Position numbers and translations under genes: made by a program. 64,000 nt of DNA from Halobacteriales archaeon QS_8_69_73 (GTDB lineage: Archaea > Halobacteriota > Halobacteria > Halobacteriales > Haloarculaceae). The notes below the pieces were generated by a model. The model was not told where the DNA came from and did not search any database. It saw only the letters and a list, made by a program, of their open reading frames with translations. The stretch spans positions 6,710-70,709 of the forward strand of contig PXRZ01000009.1 in the NCBI GenBank assembly GCA_003022945.1, given 5' to 3'. This document shows positions 52,931-61,997 of the stretch, in pieces (position 1 is the stretch's first letter; each line of letters begins with the position of its first letter).

Positions 52931-53149
52931 TCAGGGGGCCCCGATGGTATGTGCGTGGCCGGAACTATCGTTGAACTCGACCTCCATTAGTCCCGTCTGG
53001 AGATTGGCTGGCAGCTCTTCGGCGTCCGTGTCTTCAGGTGGAGAGGTCCGATACGACGCATAATAAATCCCCTTAGCAAAACGAATCTCACGTCCGGCCG
53101 CATTAAGCATCACTCGCTTACTCGGATACCACCCCGGAGACACCAGCAA
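52931..53149 (-). pseudogene. Duplicated tail of the 517-aa protein gene (fragment B)
   Basis: This 72-aa frame reads DAEELPANLQTGLMEVEFND and then SSGHAHTIGAP before an early stop; the final DWVIV...SQD part is lost. It begins inside the end of paralog 4 in another frame. Compared with fragment A it has more changes, so it looks older or less constrained. Confidence 0.7.
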
Positions 53150-54338
53150 CAGTTACGTACGTAGCGATGAATCCGATCGTCACGACGGCGACCCCACCGG
53201 AGAGGTTCGATAGCAGTTCTAAACTGGTGGAACGGTCGACCACTTCGGCTCCGAGCAGAAACCCGAGCCCCCCGACAGCGCCGCCGCCGACGAGGGTCGC
53301 CCTTGGACGAACCGCCCCAGGAGCGATATATCGGACGGCTCCAAAGATAGCGATCGACTGAACGATCGCCGCGGCGGCGACGATAACCGATGAAAACGGC
53401 AGGAATATCAGCGCGCCGACTGCCTGGACGACGAGGACGCCTGCGAGTGTCACGAATACCTGGGTCGGGACCGTCTCGCCGGAATCTGTCGCCGCATTGG
53501 ATGACCTCTCACCCGTCACCGTGGACGGTCCCTCACTGGGCTCCGTGCCGTCTATCGTTGAAGTGCCGGACTGCTGTTCCGTCTCAATCTTTCGGCTGTC
53601 GTACAGTAACGTCGCACAGTGACCCGACACGCAGGCTGCGACATATAGTGCTGTGAATATGACGGGGCCATTCCAAGAAAAGAGATTGCCAACTAACAGG
53701 ATTGGCCTCCGAATAAGAACGACGATCAGAATTATTACTGGGATGCCAACAAGACTAAGAATGAACGGCCCGGCGAAAATGTACCGCATGTGTTGTGAAA
53801 GCGGACGGAGAGAGGTCGTGTCGGTCACGGTCCGGACCGACTGGACAAAGCCGACGGCGAGCAGTAATCCGAGGGACGCAGTAATAAATGTGGTATCGAG
53901 CTCGGTGACGGCGAAGACGGTCACCGGTGCCGCGAGGGCGATGACCGCGAGCCATCGTCGAGTGCGGTTGGGAAGCGGCGTATCGGCCCACTGCTGGGCC
54001 GCCTCGGGGTCGTCGACTGTATTGTAGACGAACTCCCGGCAGCTCGCGTGTGTAGGGGCCTTTATGAAATTACGGGTCGGGTACTTGAGGTAAGCAAAAT
54101 AAAGCCACGCTAGCCCAGTCGCGCTGGGGACGAGCGCGAGCGCAAGTGCGAGTATCGGGTCGGGGGTGGATTCAATTGTCAGTCCGTCAAGAACGGAGAA
54201 CGGAGCCGCTATGATTGCCAGCCCGAGTACAAAAAAATCAGCGAGCATAAACGCATGAACGAGGACAGCTGTGAAGACGCCTCCAGCCGCCCTGACCTTG
54301 TGTACATCGCGGATGTCTTCTGGCATATCCGAACCCAT
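53118..54338 (-). CDS. Multi-pass membrane protein, paralog 4
   Basis: 406 aa, starting MGSDMPEDIRDVHKVRAAGG, the copy directly downstream of the intact 517-aa gene (9 nt apart). Helices and conserved blocks as in the others: AQQWADTPLPNRTRRWLAVI, TSLRPLSQHMRYIFAGP, SGHCATLLYDSRKI, and a C-terminal TLAGVLVVQAVGALIFLPF. As it keeps the likely original neighbour, I treat this as the parental position. Confidence 0.75.
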   Translation of the reverse strand: MGSDMPEDIRDVHKVRAAGGVFTAVLVHAFMLADFFVLGLAIIAAPFSVLDGLTIESTPDPILALALALVPSATGLAWLYFAYLKYPTRNFIKAPTHASCREFVYNTVDDPEAAQQWADTPLPNRTRRWLAVIALAAPVTVFAVTELDTTFITASLGLLLAVGFVQSVRTVTDTTSLRPLSQHMRYIFAGPFILSLVGIPVIILIVVLIRRPILLVGNLFSWNGPVIFTALYVAACVSGHCATLLYDSRKIETEQQSGTSTIDGTEPSEGPSTVTGERSSNAATDSGETVPTQVFVTLAGVLVVQAVGALIFLPFSSVIVAAAAIVQSIAIFGAVRYIAPGAVRPRATLVGGGAVGGLGFLLGAEVVDRSTSLELLSNLSGGVAVVTIGFIATYVTVAGVSGVVSE

Positions 54339-54347
54339 AGTGTCATT

Positions 54348-55901
54348 TTAATTATCTTGTGACTCAGTTGTCACAACTATCCAATCGGGCTGACCGATGG
54401 TATGCGTACGATCGGAATTGTCATTAAATTCGACTTCTGTCGGTCCCGTCCGGAAGTTGGCCGGCAGTTCTTCGGCATCCAAGTTTTCAGACGGAGCAAT
54501 CCGGTATTGGCGTTTGACAATGTGAGTAGAATCGCTAAATTCAATATTCTCGAAACGAATTTTCCCATCGTTAGCGACTTTACCATCGCTGTCCTTTTCA
54601 ACCACTCTCAATCGAGAATCAAAGGAATCAATCAGCGATATTGTGCCTTCTTCATATAATTCTGTCACGTAAATTGAAATTAAGATGGTGTCTTGATTGC
54701 CCGTAATAACATGATCGGTTTGAACCCGGGTTCCTTCAGCCTGGGATGACGAAGGTTCACAGACCGTACTCGTTGTTGTACTTTCACGCGGCTGACCATT
54801 CTCCCCACTTCCGCTCAATCCGGCTATTTGTCCTTCAGATAAATTCCGATCTGAGAGGATAAAGTGATTTCTAATTGTCGCATCGGTTTCAACAGGGACG
54901 TTATTGGTTTTAGTAATAACGGCATACTCGCGTTTAGCCTGTGCTAATGATTTCTTTGCAGCCTCAAACAGCGAATTTACCTCTTGAGCTCTATACTTTT
55001 CTTTCGTATCACTATTTTCAGAGTCCTCTTTGGCGGTTTTACGAGCTCTGGTTGTCGCTTCAATAGCTGCCTCTAACTCAACTATTATCGTTTCCTTTTG
55101 TTCAGAGGGAATTGATTTAGATTCATCAATAGTATTTTCTAATGTCGCAATATTATCAATTGCGAATGAAGCGTATGATTTCTTTGATCGAATGTCAATA
55201 CGGGCTTGACCACCACGTCCGACATCAAGTGTTGGGGAATTTACACTGACTTCGATCAGCTGCTCCTCTGCGATTGGAGAAGCAATCTCACGCTGAACAG
55301 TAACCACTTCACCCGAGTCTATCGGTGCAATATCGATTTCTGAGCACGCAGTCTCTCCACCAATATTAATATTCGCTGTCGCAGTATTTAGCTGCTTATC
55401 GCTCGGGTTAGTGACAGTGAATTCAATGTCAAATCTTTTTCCAAATGGTATAGTAGATTCACGGCAATTAACGCTTATAATGGTAGGTCGGGGTGATAAA
55501 TCGGTAGTATTAATAATATCTTTGACGTCACTGCTTGATTTATTAAGCGCTCTTTCGTCATTTTTCAATTTTTCACCAATTGATTTGATAGCGTCGGCAT
55601 CAAATTCTGCAGGATCAAAAATATATGATGAAGCAGTAGATATAAAAGCAAAGCGTCGAGTTTCGGCCGTCTGAAGAGTTATAAATGCATCCTTAATCCT
55701 CTTATTTTTATTATTTGTCAAATTGATTTCGCGGTCTCTCTTAATTTCTTTTGCCTGCTGAACTGGACTGGCAACTGACGGCGCGTAGCGATTATACTCT
55801 GTATCAAGCTCAAAAATCGCTTCGCGGGTAATCTGTCTATTTTCTTTAATCGCAGCGTCAATCACAGCGTCTATTTTCTCGAGTATCGTTTTAATGCTCA
55901 T
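54348..55901 (-). CDS. 517-aa coiled-coil/beta protein, AT-rich island gene B
   Basis: No signal peptide or membrane helix is visible. Residues 1-140 are helical (VIDAAIKENRQITREAIFEL); 145-240 form a CARDB-like beta unit (IPFGKRFDIEFTVTNPSDKQ); 245-330 is another coiled coil (ELEAAIEATTRARKTAKEDS). A Ser-rich linker near 370 leads to a beta domain (GTISLIDSFDSRLRVVE to the end) like those of archaeal surface proteins. The sequence is much richer in Asn, Lys and Ile than its neighbours, and AT-rich. The ATG overlaps the stop of gene A by 1 nt, so they are coupled. Confidence 0.75.
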   Translation of the reverse strand: MSIKTILEKIDAVIDAAIKENRQITREAIFELDTEYNRYAPSVASPVQQAKEIKRDREINLTNNKNKRIKDAFITLQTAETRRFAFISTASSYIFDPAEFDADAIKSIGEKLKNDERALNKSSSDVKDIINTTDLSPRPTIISVNCRESTIPFGKRFDIEFTVTNPSDKQLNTATANINIGGETACSEIDIAPIDSGEVVTVQREIASPIAEEQLIEVSVNSPTLDVGRGGQARIDIRSKKSYASFAIDNIATLENTIDESKSIPSEQKETIIVELEAAIEATTRARKTAKEDSENSDTKEKYRAQEVNSLFEAAKKSLAQAKREYAVITKTNNVPVETDATIRNHFILSDRNLSEGQIAGLSGSGENGQPRESTTTSTVCEPSSSQAEGTRVQTDHVITGNQDTILISIYVTELYEEGTISLIDSFDSRLRVVEKDSDGKVANDGKIRFENIEFSDSTHIVKRQYRIAPSENLDAEELPANFRTGPTEVEFNDNSDRTHTIGQPDWIVVTTESQDN

Positions 55902-57844
55902 TATATACCACCATCCAAAACAGAATCAACTCCTGTTTCGTGTATATCGATTATTTCTCGTTGCGCTTCGAATGCTGTTCCGATTTTTGCGAGATCAGTC
56001 ACAAAATCAACAACTGCAATATATGCAATAGTTCCAGCACGGGCAGCACCACCAAGTGTTTTAGCATATCTGAGAGAAATCCCAACTAATTCCTCGACAT
56101 AATCTGTGAGTGCAGCGAAAATATTCAGTCCATCATTTTCAACAAGCGCAGTATATTCATCTTCGATATCACCACGGAACTGATCGGTAGTATTTCGTGC
56201 CCCGCCGAGCGTTCCGTCAAGTTCTGTCTCTTCTGATATCTTGTCTATTTTGGAAGCAAAATTATTAAAGATAGCTAAGATTTCCGCAAACGAAATTGCA
56301 TTAATGAAGTTCTCAAAAGGTTCGAGTATAGTTGCAGTAACTCGGTCAAGTGCACCACGAATTTCATCAGCAGTCGGAGCATCCTCTAATACGAGATCAT
56401 AAATAATATCGACTCCTTCCGCAATATCTCGAACCCTCCCAGCGAGAGGAGTTGCAATCGGAAAGCCATCAAACAGCCGATCAACAACAAGATCAATGGA
56501 CCCGAGTCTTTGGGCGCTCACACCGGCGATTTTTCCACCACGAAGAGCCATCTGGGCGAACCGACCAATTACTAACAGGGTAATCAGTATCGAGACAATA
56601 CCTTTCAGAAGTTCAAAGTTTGCACCACTCGCCAATTCGGCGGCTGAAGAGTTTTGTTGAACTCCGACAAGTGTTCGGTTCTGCCTCGGAGTGTCAGCGT
56701 TATCTGAAGAGAGGTTAGCGAGCGTCTGCTCTGCGAGGTCTCTCTCACACCGGATACGCTCATATATCTGTTTCGCGGTTCGAGAATCTAATTCGCCATT
56801 TTCAACTTGGGACTGAATATCCTCAATAAACTCATCAACAGGCGATTCAAAGAGTAATTTATTTGCATCTTCTGTTCGGACAGTAAACTTCTCAAGCAAT
56901 GGATCTTCAAATCCTGTGAAGAAGTCGTCAACTGCCTCTATCTGATCCTTTATTTGCTCTTGGATATCTGAAATGTCCTGCCCGCCCTCATCGAGAATCA
57001 TTTTATTTCCGTTCTGGTTTTGGAACGAACTATTGAATGTCAGTGGAAGGCTTGAGGTAGTAGTAGCACTACCAAATGCATCATTAGGGGCGACAGCATC
57101 AGTTAATAAATCGAAACTGTTGAGAATATAGAATGGCTCCGAGTCAACAAGACTACCAGTTCCAAGTGCGCCGGTCTTATCGACAGTGAATCCTGGTGTA
57201 GTATTAGTTCGTGCGATCCGATTCCCGTCAAAATATAATTCTAAGCGTTGGGCATCGTTATCTACAACTGCAAATATTTCGTGGATTTTTTCATCAAAAA
57301 TCTGATCCTGTATTTTGCCAACAAGTTGCTCGACAAGTCGTCCGTCACGGACGAAATTGAAACGGACGCGAGCATTAAAATTACTAGCCGCCGAAATGCA
57401 TTGCACATTGATTTCATTTAAGATATTATTGTCATCAAAATAAGCCACAACATTAAGAAAGCGGTCGATGATAGTCGTGGCGGTCGCAGGATCGATAGCA
57501 GAGGAGGACCGGAATTTAGTCCGGAATGTGTATTTTGATCCGGTCGAGACAAGCGCATCAGACGTTGCCCCAAATCCATCAGTGATGTCTTTGTCACCAC
57601 TGGGAGGAATCAATCGAAGGTTGGACTCTGCTGTCCATTCACCGGATGAAACTCGTACGGCACCGTTCCTCCGTGTCCCACTGGTTTGTAAGGTACTGAT
57701 AATCGGTTCAACGTCATCTTCATCGTAAATAGACGTCCTATCCGGGCCGTCTTTACTTTCAGCTACCGCGTGTCCGGTAGACCCGAGGATTCCCACCCCA
57801 ACTGTACTGTATAATACCTTCCGCCTACGAATCGGGTATTCCAC
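55901..57844 (-). CDS. 647-aa predicted Tat-exported protein, AT-rich island gene A
   Basis: The N-terminus RRRKVLYSTVGVGILGSTGH has the twin-Arg pattern with a weak hydrophobic stretch. Residues about 60-265 look like a LamG/concanavalin-type beta sandwich (VVAYFDDNNILNEINVQC, RLELYFDGNRIAR). The rest is helical, with a hydrophobic segment near 420-440 (LLKGIVSILITLLVIGRFAQ) and another near 600 (AGTIAYIAVVDFVTDLA). Base composition is AT-rich, so it was probably acquired. I know no homologous family. It could bind a surface glycan and insert a helical domain into a membrane; this is inference. Confidence 0.7.
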   Translation of the reverse strand: MEYPIRRRKVLYSTVGVGILGSTGHAVAESKDGPDRTSIYDEDDVEPIISTLQTSGTRRNGAVRVSSGEWTAESNLRLIPPSGDKDITDGFGATSDALVSTGSKYTFRTKFRSSSAIDPATATTIIDRFLNVVAYFDDNNILNEINVQCISAASNFNARVRFNFVRDGRLVEQLVGKIQDQIFDEKIHEIFAVVDNDAQRLELYFDGNRIARTNTTPGFTVDKTGALGTGSLVDSEPFYILNSFDLLTDAVAPNDAFGSATTTSSLPLTFNSSFQNQNGNKMILDEGGQDISDIQEQIKDQIEAVDDFFTGFEDPLLEKFTVRTEDANKLLFESPVDEFIEDIQSQVENGELDSRTAKQIYERIRCERDLAEQTLANLSSDNADTPRQNRTLVGVQQNSSAAELASGANFELLKGIVSILITLLVIGRFAQMALRGGKIAGVSAQRLGSIDLVVDRLFDGFPIATPLAGRVRDIAEGVDIIYDLVLEDAPTADEIRGALDRVTATILEPFENFINAISFAEILAIFNNFASKIDKISEETELDGTLGGARNTTDQFRGDIEDEYTALVENDGLNIFAALTDYVEELVGISLRYAKTLGGAARAGTIAYIAVVDFVTDLAKIGTAFEAQREIIDIHETGVDSVLDGGI

Positions 57845-58131
57845 GGGATTACGTCTTTACTAACACATAATAAAGCCTCGGCAAACTGAATCTACAATTA
57901 TACTTTTGATTAAAATCCTAGATTGAGCTTATTTTTATTCAAATTCTATCACAAGCATATTTTGTCGGGAGACTGAATGAGCAAACATGCTTCCACATCT
58001 GTTTCAAGATGTTTCACCGAGCAGAATAATTAATAGGCCCTATCATACGAATAATTATGAATAAAGCGCGAGATGACACTTAGTTAACTTATTTATCAAC
58101 AAAATCATCGGTTCAAGCAGATGCAGTCCGT
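57845..58131. other. AT-rich spacer, promoter region of the island
   Basis: This spacer is much richer in A and T than the flanks and carries TTTATTC, TTAATAGG and TTATTTATC patches. It lies just before gene A (start 57844) and after the gatE stop, so it probably holds the operon promoter (CTTTATTATGTG near 57865 on the minus strand is a candidate). No small gene is seen. Confidence 0.45.
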
Positions 58132-60001
58132 TTAAGCGCGCTTCCCGATAGCCTCCCGCAGCAGCTCGGAGACGACCTCGCCGTCGGCCTTCCCGCGGAG
58201 CTCGCCCATGCACTCGCCCATCAGCCCCGAGAAGGCGCCCATCCCCTCGCGTTCGACCTGGTCGGCGTTGCGCTCGACGACGCCCTCGACGACCTTGCGG
58301 ACGGCCTCGCGGTCGGCGCCGCCGACGCCGGCGGCCTCCATCGCCGCCTCGGCGTCCAGCGAGGGGTCGTCTGCCAGCGCCGACAGCACCGGCCCGATCC
58401 CCTCGTTCGGCAGGTCGCCGTCGGCGACGAGCTCCAGGACGGACAGCAGGTGGTCGTCGGCGAGCCGCCCGACGGGGACGTCGTCCCGGCGGAGCTCGGT
58501 CAGCGTCCCTTCGAGGGTGTCGGCGGCGGTCGTCGGGTCGACGCCCCGCGCGACGGCGGCCTCGAAGGTCGGCATGTGCTCGCCGTAGGCGACCTGTTCG
58601 GCCAGCCCGGCGTCGAGGCCGTGTTCGGCCCGGTACCGGTCGATCTTCTCGGTCAGGAGCTCCGGCGGCTCGATTGCCGAGGGGTCCGGCTCGACGGGCG
58701 GGACGTCCGTCTCGGGGTACATCCGGGCGGCGCCGGGCAGCGGCCGCAGGTACCGCGAGGTGCCGTCCTCGTCGGCACCGCGGGTCTCCTCGGGAACGCC
58801 CGCGATTGCGGTCTCGGCGCGGTCGACGACGGCGTCGATCGCGCGCTCGGCGACGTCGGCGTCGGCGGCCACCAAAGCGACGGCGTCTCCTGCTCGCGGC
58901 TCATCGCCGTCTTCTCGCGGGCTCTGCCCGCTCGAACGGTCCGCGGAGCTTTGCTCCGCGCTACTCGCACCGTTCGAGGCGCTCTGCGCCTCGCGCGCGC
59001 CGACCGCCGTCCGGAGCGCCGCGACCTCCTCGCTCGTGACGCCGTAGGCCGGCAGCTCGTCGGTGTGGAAGATCCCGCCGGCGCCCTGGCGCGTGGCGTG
59101 GTCCGACAGCTCCGTGCCGAGCCGGCGGTCGGGCTGTATCTCCGAAGATCTCGGTGACGTCGACGGGGTCGCCGACGGCGGCGTCGCGGGCTCGCAGCTC
59201 CTCGGCTATCTCCAGGAGCTCGACCTGACGCTTCACCTCGTTTTCGACGATGTCGTCGATGTCGTCGAGGCTCTGGACGCCCTTCAGCTCGACGCGGGCG
59301 CCGGCCTCGATGGAGACGTTGACGTCCTGGCGGATGGTGCCGAGCCCGCGCTTCACCCGGCCGGTCGACCGCAGCAGCATGCCGATGCGCTCGGCGGCCT
59401 GCTTGGCCTGTGCGGGCGTTCGGATGTCGGGTTCCGTTCCGATCTCGACCAGCGGCACCCCGAGGCGGTCGAGGCCGTAAGTGACGCCGTCCGCCCGGTC
59501 GTCGATCCGGGCGGCGGATTCTTCCTCCAGCAGGAGGTCGGCGATACCGACGGGGCCGGCGTCGGTCTCGATCTCGCCGTCGGTCGCCAAGAGTGCCGAC
59601 CGCTGGAAGCCGGAGGTGTTGGAGCCGTCGACGACGATCTTCCGCATCACCTGTGCCCGGTCGACGATCGTACAGTCCAGCAGGGCGGCGATCTCCAGGG
59701 CGACTTCGAGGGCCGCCCCGTCGAGGCGGTGGGGCGGCTCGTCGTCCTCCTCGACGAGGCAGGTGGAATCGAAGGCGAGGTACTCGAACTCGCGGTCGAC
59801 GCGGGACTCCTCGAGGGCGGCCTCGTCGAGCTCGCCGAGCTCGGACTTCGTCGGGTGGAGATACCGGGTGAACGACCGGACGGAGTCGGCGGGATCGCGG
59901 CGCTCCGTCGGGCAGTTACAGAACAGCTTCGTCGCCGTATCGAGCTGCTGGTGGATCTCCAGCCCGGCGACGAGCCCCAGTTCCTCGTAGTCGTGGCTCA
60001 T
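58132..60001 (-). pseudogene. gatE: Glu-tRNA(Gln) amidotransferase subunit E, frame broken, with hairpin insert
   Basis: GatE, with GatD, converts Glu-tRNA(Gln) to Gln-tRNA(Gln) in archaea. From ATG 60001 the frame is clear to VDVTEIFG; then it breaks near 59140 and resumes in another frame at EIQPDRRLGTELSDHATRQG. Relatives have about 30 more residues here. In the second part an in-frame insert (about 30 Ser/Gly/Gln-rich residues, 58890-58993) made of three mini-hairpins separates AVGARE from ALVAADADVAERA. The C-terminal Yqey-like domain is intact. This is normally an essential single-copy gene. Confidence 0.85.
58917..58993. repeat. Three mini-hairpins inside gatE
   Basis: GCGGGC/loop TCT (58917-58931), CGCGGAGC/loop TTT (58942-58960), CGAGGCGC/loop TCT (58975-58993). 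The first two, including the spacer GCCCGCTCG-A-GGTCCGCGGA, match the block at 14538-14581, with compensating changes in the second stem. Confidence 0.85.
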
Positions 60002-60051
60002 TGCCGGCGACTGCGGCGGCGAGCGTCAAAAAAGACACCATCCACCGGGCG

Positions 60052-60474
60052 TCAGGAGAAGTCGCCGTCCTCGAGGGCCGCTTGGAACGCCAGCCCGAGG
60101 GCGATGTGCTGGCGGGCGGACTCCGAGACCAGCTCCCGGGCGGCCTCCTGGTCGCTGATTTCGTACTCCTTCGTCCGGACGAGCTCCCGCTGTTCGAGCA
60201 GTCCCTCGTCGCAGAGATCGTGTAGCCGGGGGTAGACGGTGCCGGGGCTGAGCCGCGTGTCGAACTCCTCGGAGAGGTCCTCGATGAGCTGCTGGCCGTG
60301 GGTCTCGGAGGTCCGGGCGCCGACGAGCGTCACGAGCAGTTCGTCGAGCGACCCCTTGACGCGCTCGGACACGACCGCCCCGCTGCCCGCGCCGGCGTCG
60401 TCCAGTTCCGCGTGTAGCCGGGAGACGGCCCCGTCGTCAGTCAGCTCCACGAGTCGATCCTCGTTCGATGACAT
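60052..60474 (-). CDS. PadR-family transcription regulator
   Basis: The 140-aa protein has a winged HTH (SLDELLVTLVGARTSETHGQ, then LSPGTVYPRLHDLCDEGLLE) with the PadR wing YEISDQEAARELV. A Gly/Ser-rich linker precedes it. A TTTATC promoter element lies about 31 nt upstream, and a second ATATAAAGG near 60540. It is located between fumC and gatE, all on the minus strand. Confidence 0.85.
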   Translation of the reverse strand: MSSNEDRLVELTDDGAVSRLHAELDDAGAGSGAVVSERVKGSLDELLVTLVGARTSETHGQQLIEDLSEEFDTRLSPGTVYPRLHDLCDEGLLEQRELVRTKEYEISDQEAARELVSESARQHIALGLAFQAALEDGDFS

Positions 60475-60561
60475 ACCGATATAGAGGGACCCGACTGATA
60501 AATCACGGACGGGCGTCCGCAGGTATCGGAACCGCGCCGGGACCTTTATATGTGAGTTCGC

Positions 60562-61872
60562 TCAGTCCTCGCCGAGGATGTCCCGCTCGGTCATCGCCGC
60601 CGGGTCGAGCACCTCGTCGGCCTCGGCCTCGGTGAGGTGACCTTCCTCGACGGCGACCTCGCGGACGGAGCGGTCCTCCGCCAACGCCCGCTTTGCGACC
60701 GTCGAGGCCGCATCGTAACCGATGGCGGGGTTCAGCGCCGTCGCCAGCGCCATCGATTGCTCGACCCGCTCGCGACAGTAAGCCTCGTCGGCCTCCAGGG
60801 CCGCGACGAACCGCTCGGCAAAGGTCCCGGCGCCGTTGGCGATCAGCCGCGCGCTCTGGAGGAAATTGTACGCGACGACCGGCTTGTAGAGGTTCAACTC
60901 GAGCTCGCCGCGGGCGGCGCCGGCCGACACCGTCGCGTCGTTGCCGATCACCTGCTTGTGGAGCTGGTTGACCGACTCGGCGACGACCGGATTGACCTTC
61001 CCCGGCATGATCGACGATCCGGGCTGGTTCTCCGGCTGTTCGATCTCGCCGAGGCCGTTCCGCGGCCCCGACGCCAGTAGCCGGAGATCGTTGGCGATCT
61101 TGTTCATCGACCCCGCGACGGTCCGCAGGGCGCCGTGGGCCTCGCTCATCGCGTCGTGGGCCGCCTGCGCCTCGAAGTGGTCGTCGGCCTCGCGGAACTC
61201 CAGGCCGGTCTCCCCAGAGATGGACTCCGCCGCCAGCGCCGGGAATTCGGGGTGGGTGTTGAGCCCCGTCCCCGTCGCCGTCCCGCCCAGTGCCAGCTCC
61301 CCGAGGTGCTCGCGGGTCGCGGCGACCCGTTTGATGCCTTTCTCCACCTGGGTGCGGTAGCCGCCGAACTCCTGGCCCAGACGGACCGGCGTGGCGTCCT
61401 GCAGGTGCGTCCGGCCGGTCTTGACGATACCGTCGAACACCACGTCGTTGGACGATTGGCCGTAGTTGACGTCGTCGTTGGGGTGGATCTCCCGGGAGCC
61501 GAGCTCGCCGCCGACGAGCTCCGTCGCCCGGTTGGCGATGACCTCGTTCGCGTTCATGTTCGAGGAGGTGCCGGAGCCGGTCTGAAACACGTCGACCGGG
61601 AACTGGTCGTCGTGGTGGCCGGCGATGACCTCGTCGGCGGCCTCGATTATCGCTTGGCCCGTCTCCTCCGGGAGGAGCCCGAGCTCGTGGTTCGCCTCCG
61701 CGGCGGCCTTCTTGACGACCCCGAGCGCGCGGACGAACCGTCGCTGGAAGGTCAGCCCCGAGACGGGGAAGTTCTCGACGGCCCGTTGCGTCTGGGCGCC
61801 CCAGTAGGCGTCCGCCGGGACGCGCATCTCGCCGAGACTGTCCTCCTCGACGCGGTAGTCGTCATCGGACAT
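60562..61872 (-). CDS. fumC: Class II fumarate hydratase with an apparent internal deletion
   Basis: The 436-aa enzyme interconverts fumarate and malate. Motifs: TGSGTSSNMNANEVIANRA, NDDVNYGQSSND, KTGRTHLQDATPVRLGQEF, GGTATGTGLN and the signature GSSIMPGKVNPV. After SSND (residue 143) the family normally reads about 30 more residues (PTAMHIA and a helix) before the FDDIVKTGRTHL segment; here V-FDGIVKTG follows at once (junction near 61436-61443). The deletion is in frame but removes part of the first active-site region. A fragment of the gene's start is repeated at 62488-62592. Confidence 0.85.
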   Translation of the reverse strand: MSDDDYRVEEDSLGEMRVPADAYWGAQTQRAVENFPVSGLTFQRRFVRALGVVKKAAAEANHELGLLPEETGQAIIEAADEVIAGHHDDQFPVDVFQTGSGTSSNMNANEVIANRATELVGGELGSREIHPNDDVNYGQSSNDVVFDGIVKTGRTHLQDATPVRLGQEFGGYRTQVEKGIKRVAATREHLGELALGGTATGTGLNTHPEFPALAAESISGETGLEFREADDHFEAQAAHDAMSEAHGALRTVAGSMNKIANDLRLLASGPRNGLGEIEQPENQPGSSIMPGKVNPVVAESVNQLHKQVIGNDATVSAGAARGELELNLYKPVVAYNFLQSARLIANGAGTFAERFVAALEADEAYCRERVEQSMALATALNPAIGYDAASTVAKRALAEDRSVREVAVEEGHLTEAEADEVLDPAAMTERDILGED

Positions 61873-61997
61873 GATCGTACTGTCTTGGGGAACGGGGTAA
61901 AACGCATCGGAACCGCCGTCGGCGGTGGACGGCCGCGACGGACCGGCGGGCGCCGCCGGAACTCAACTGATTTCCGTCCGCGGTACCGGGGTCCGAC

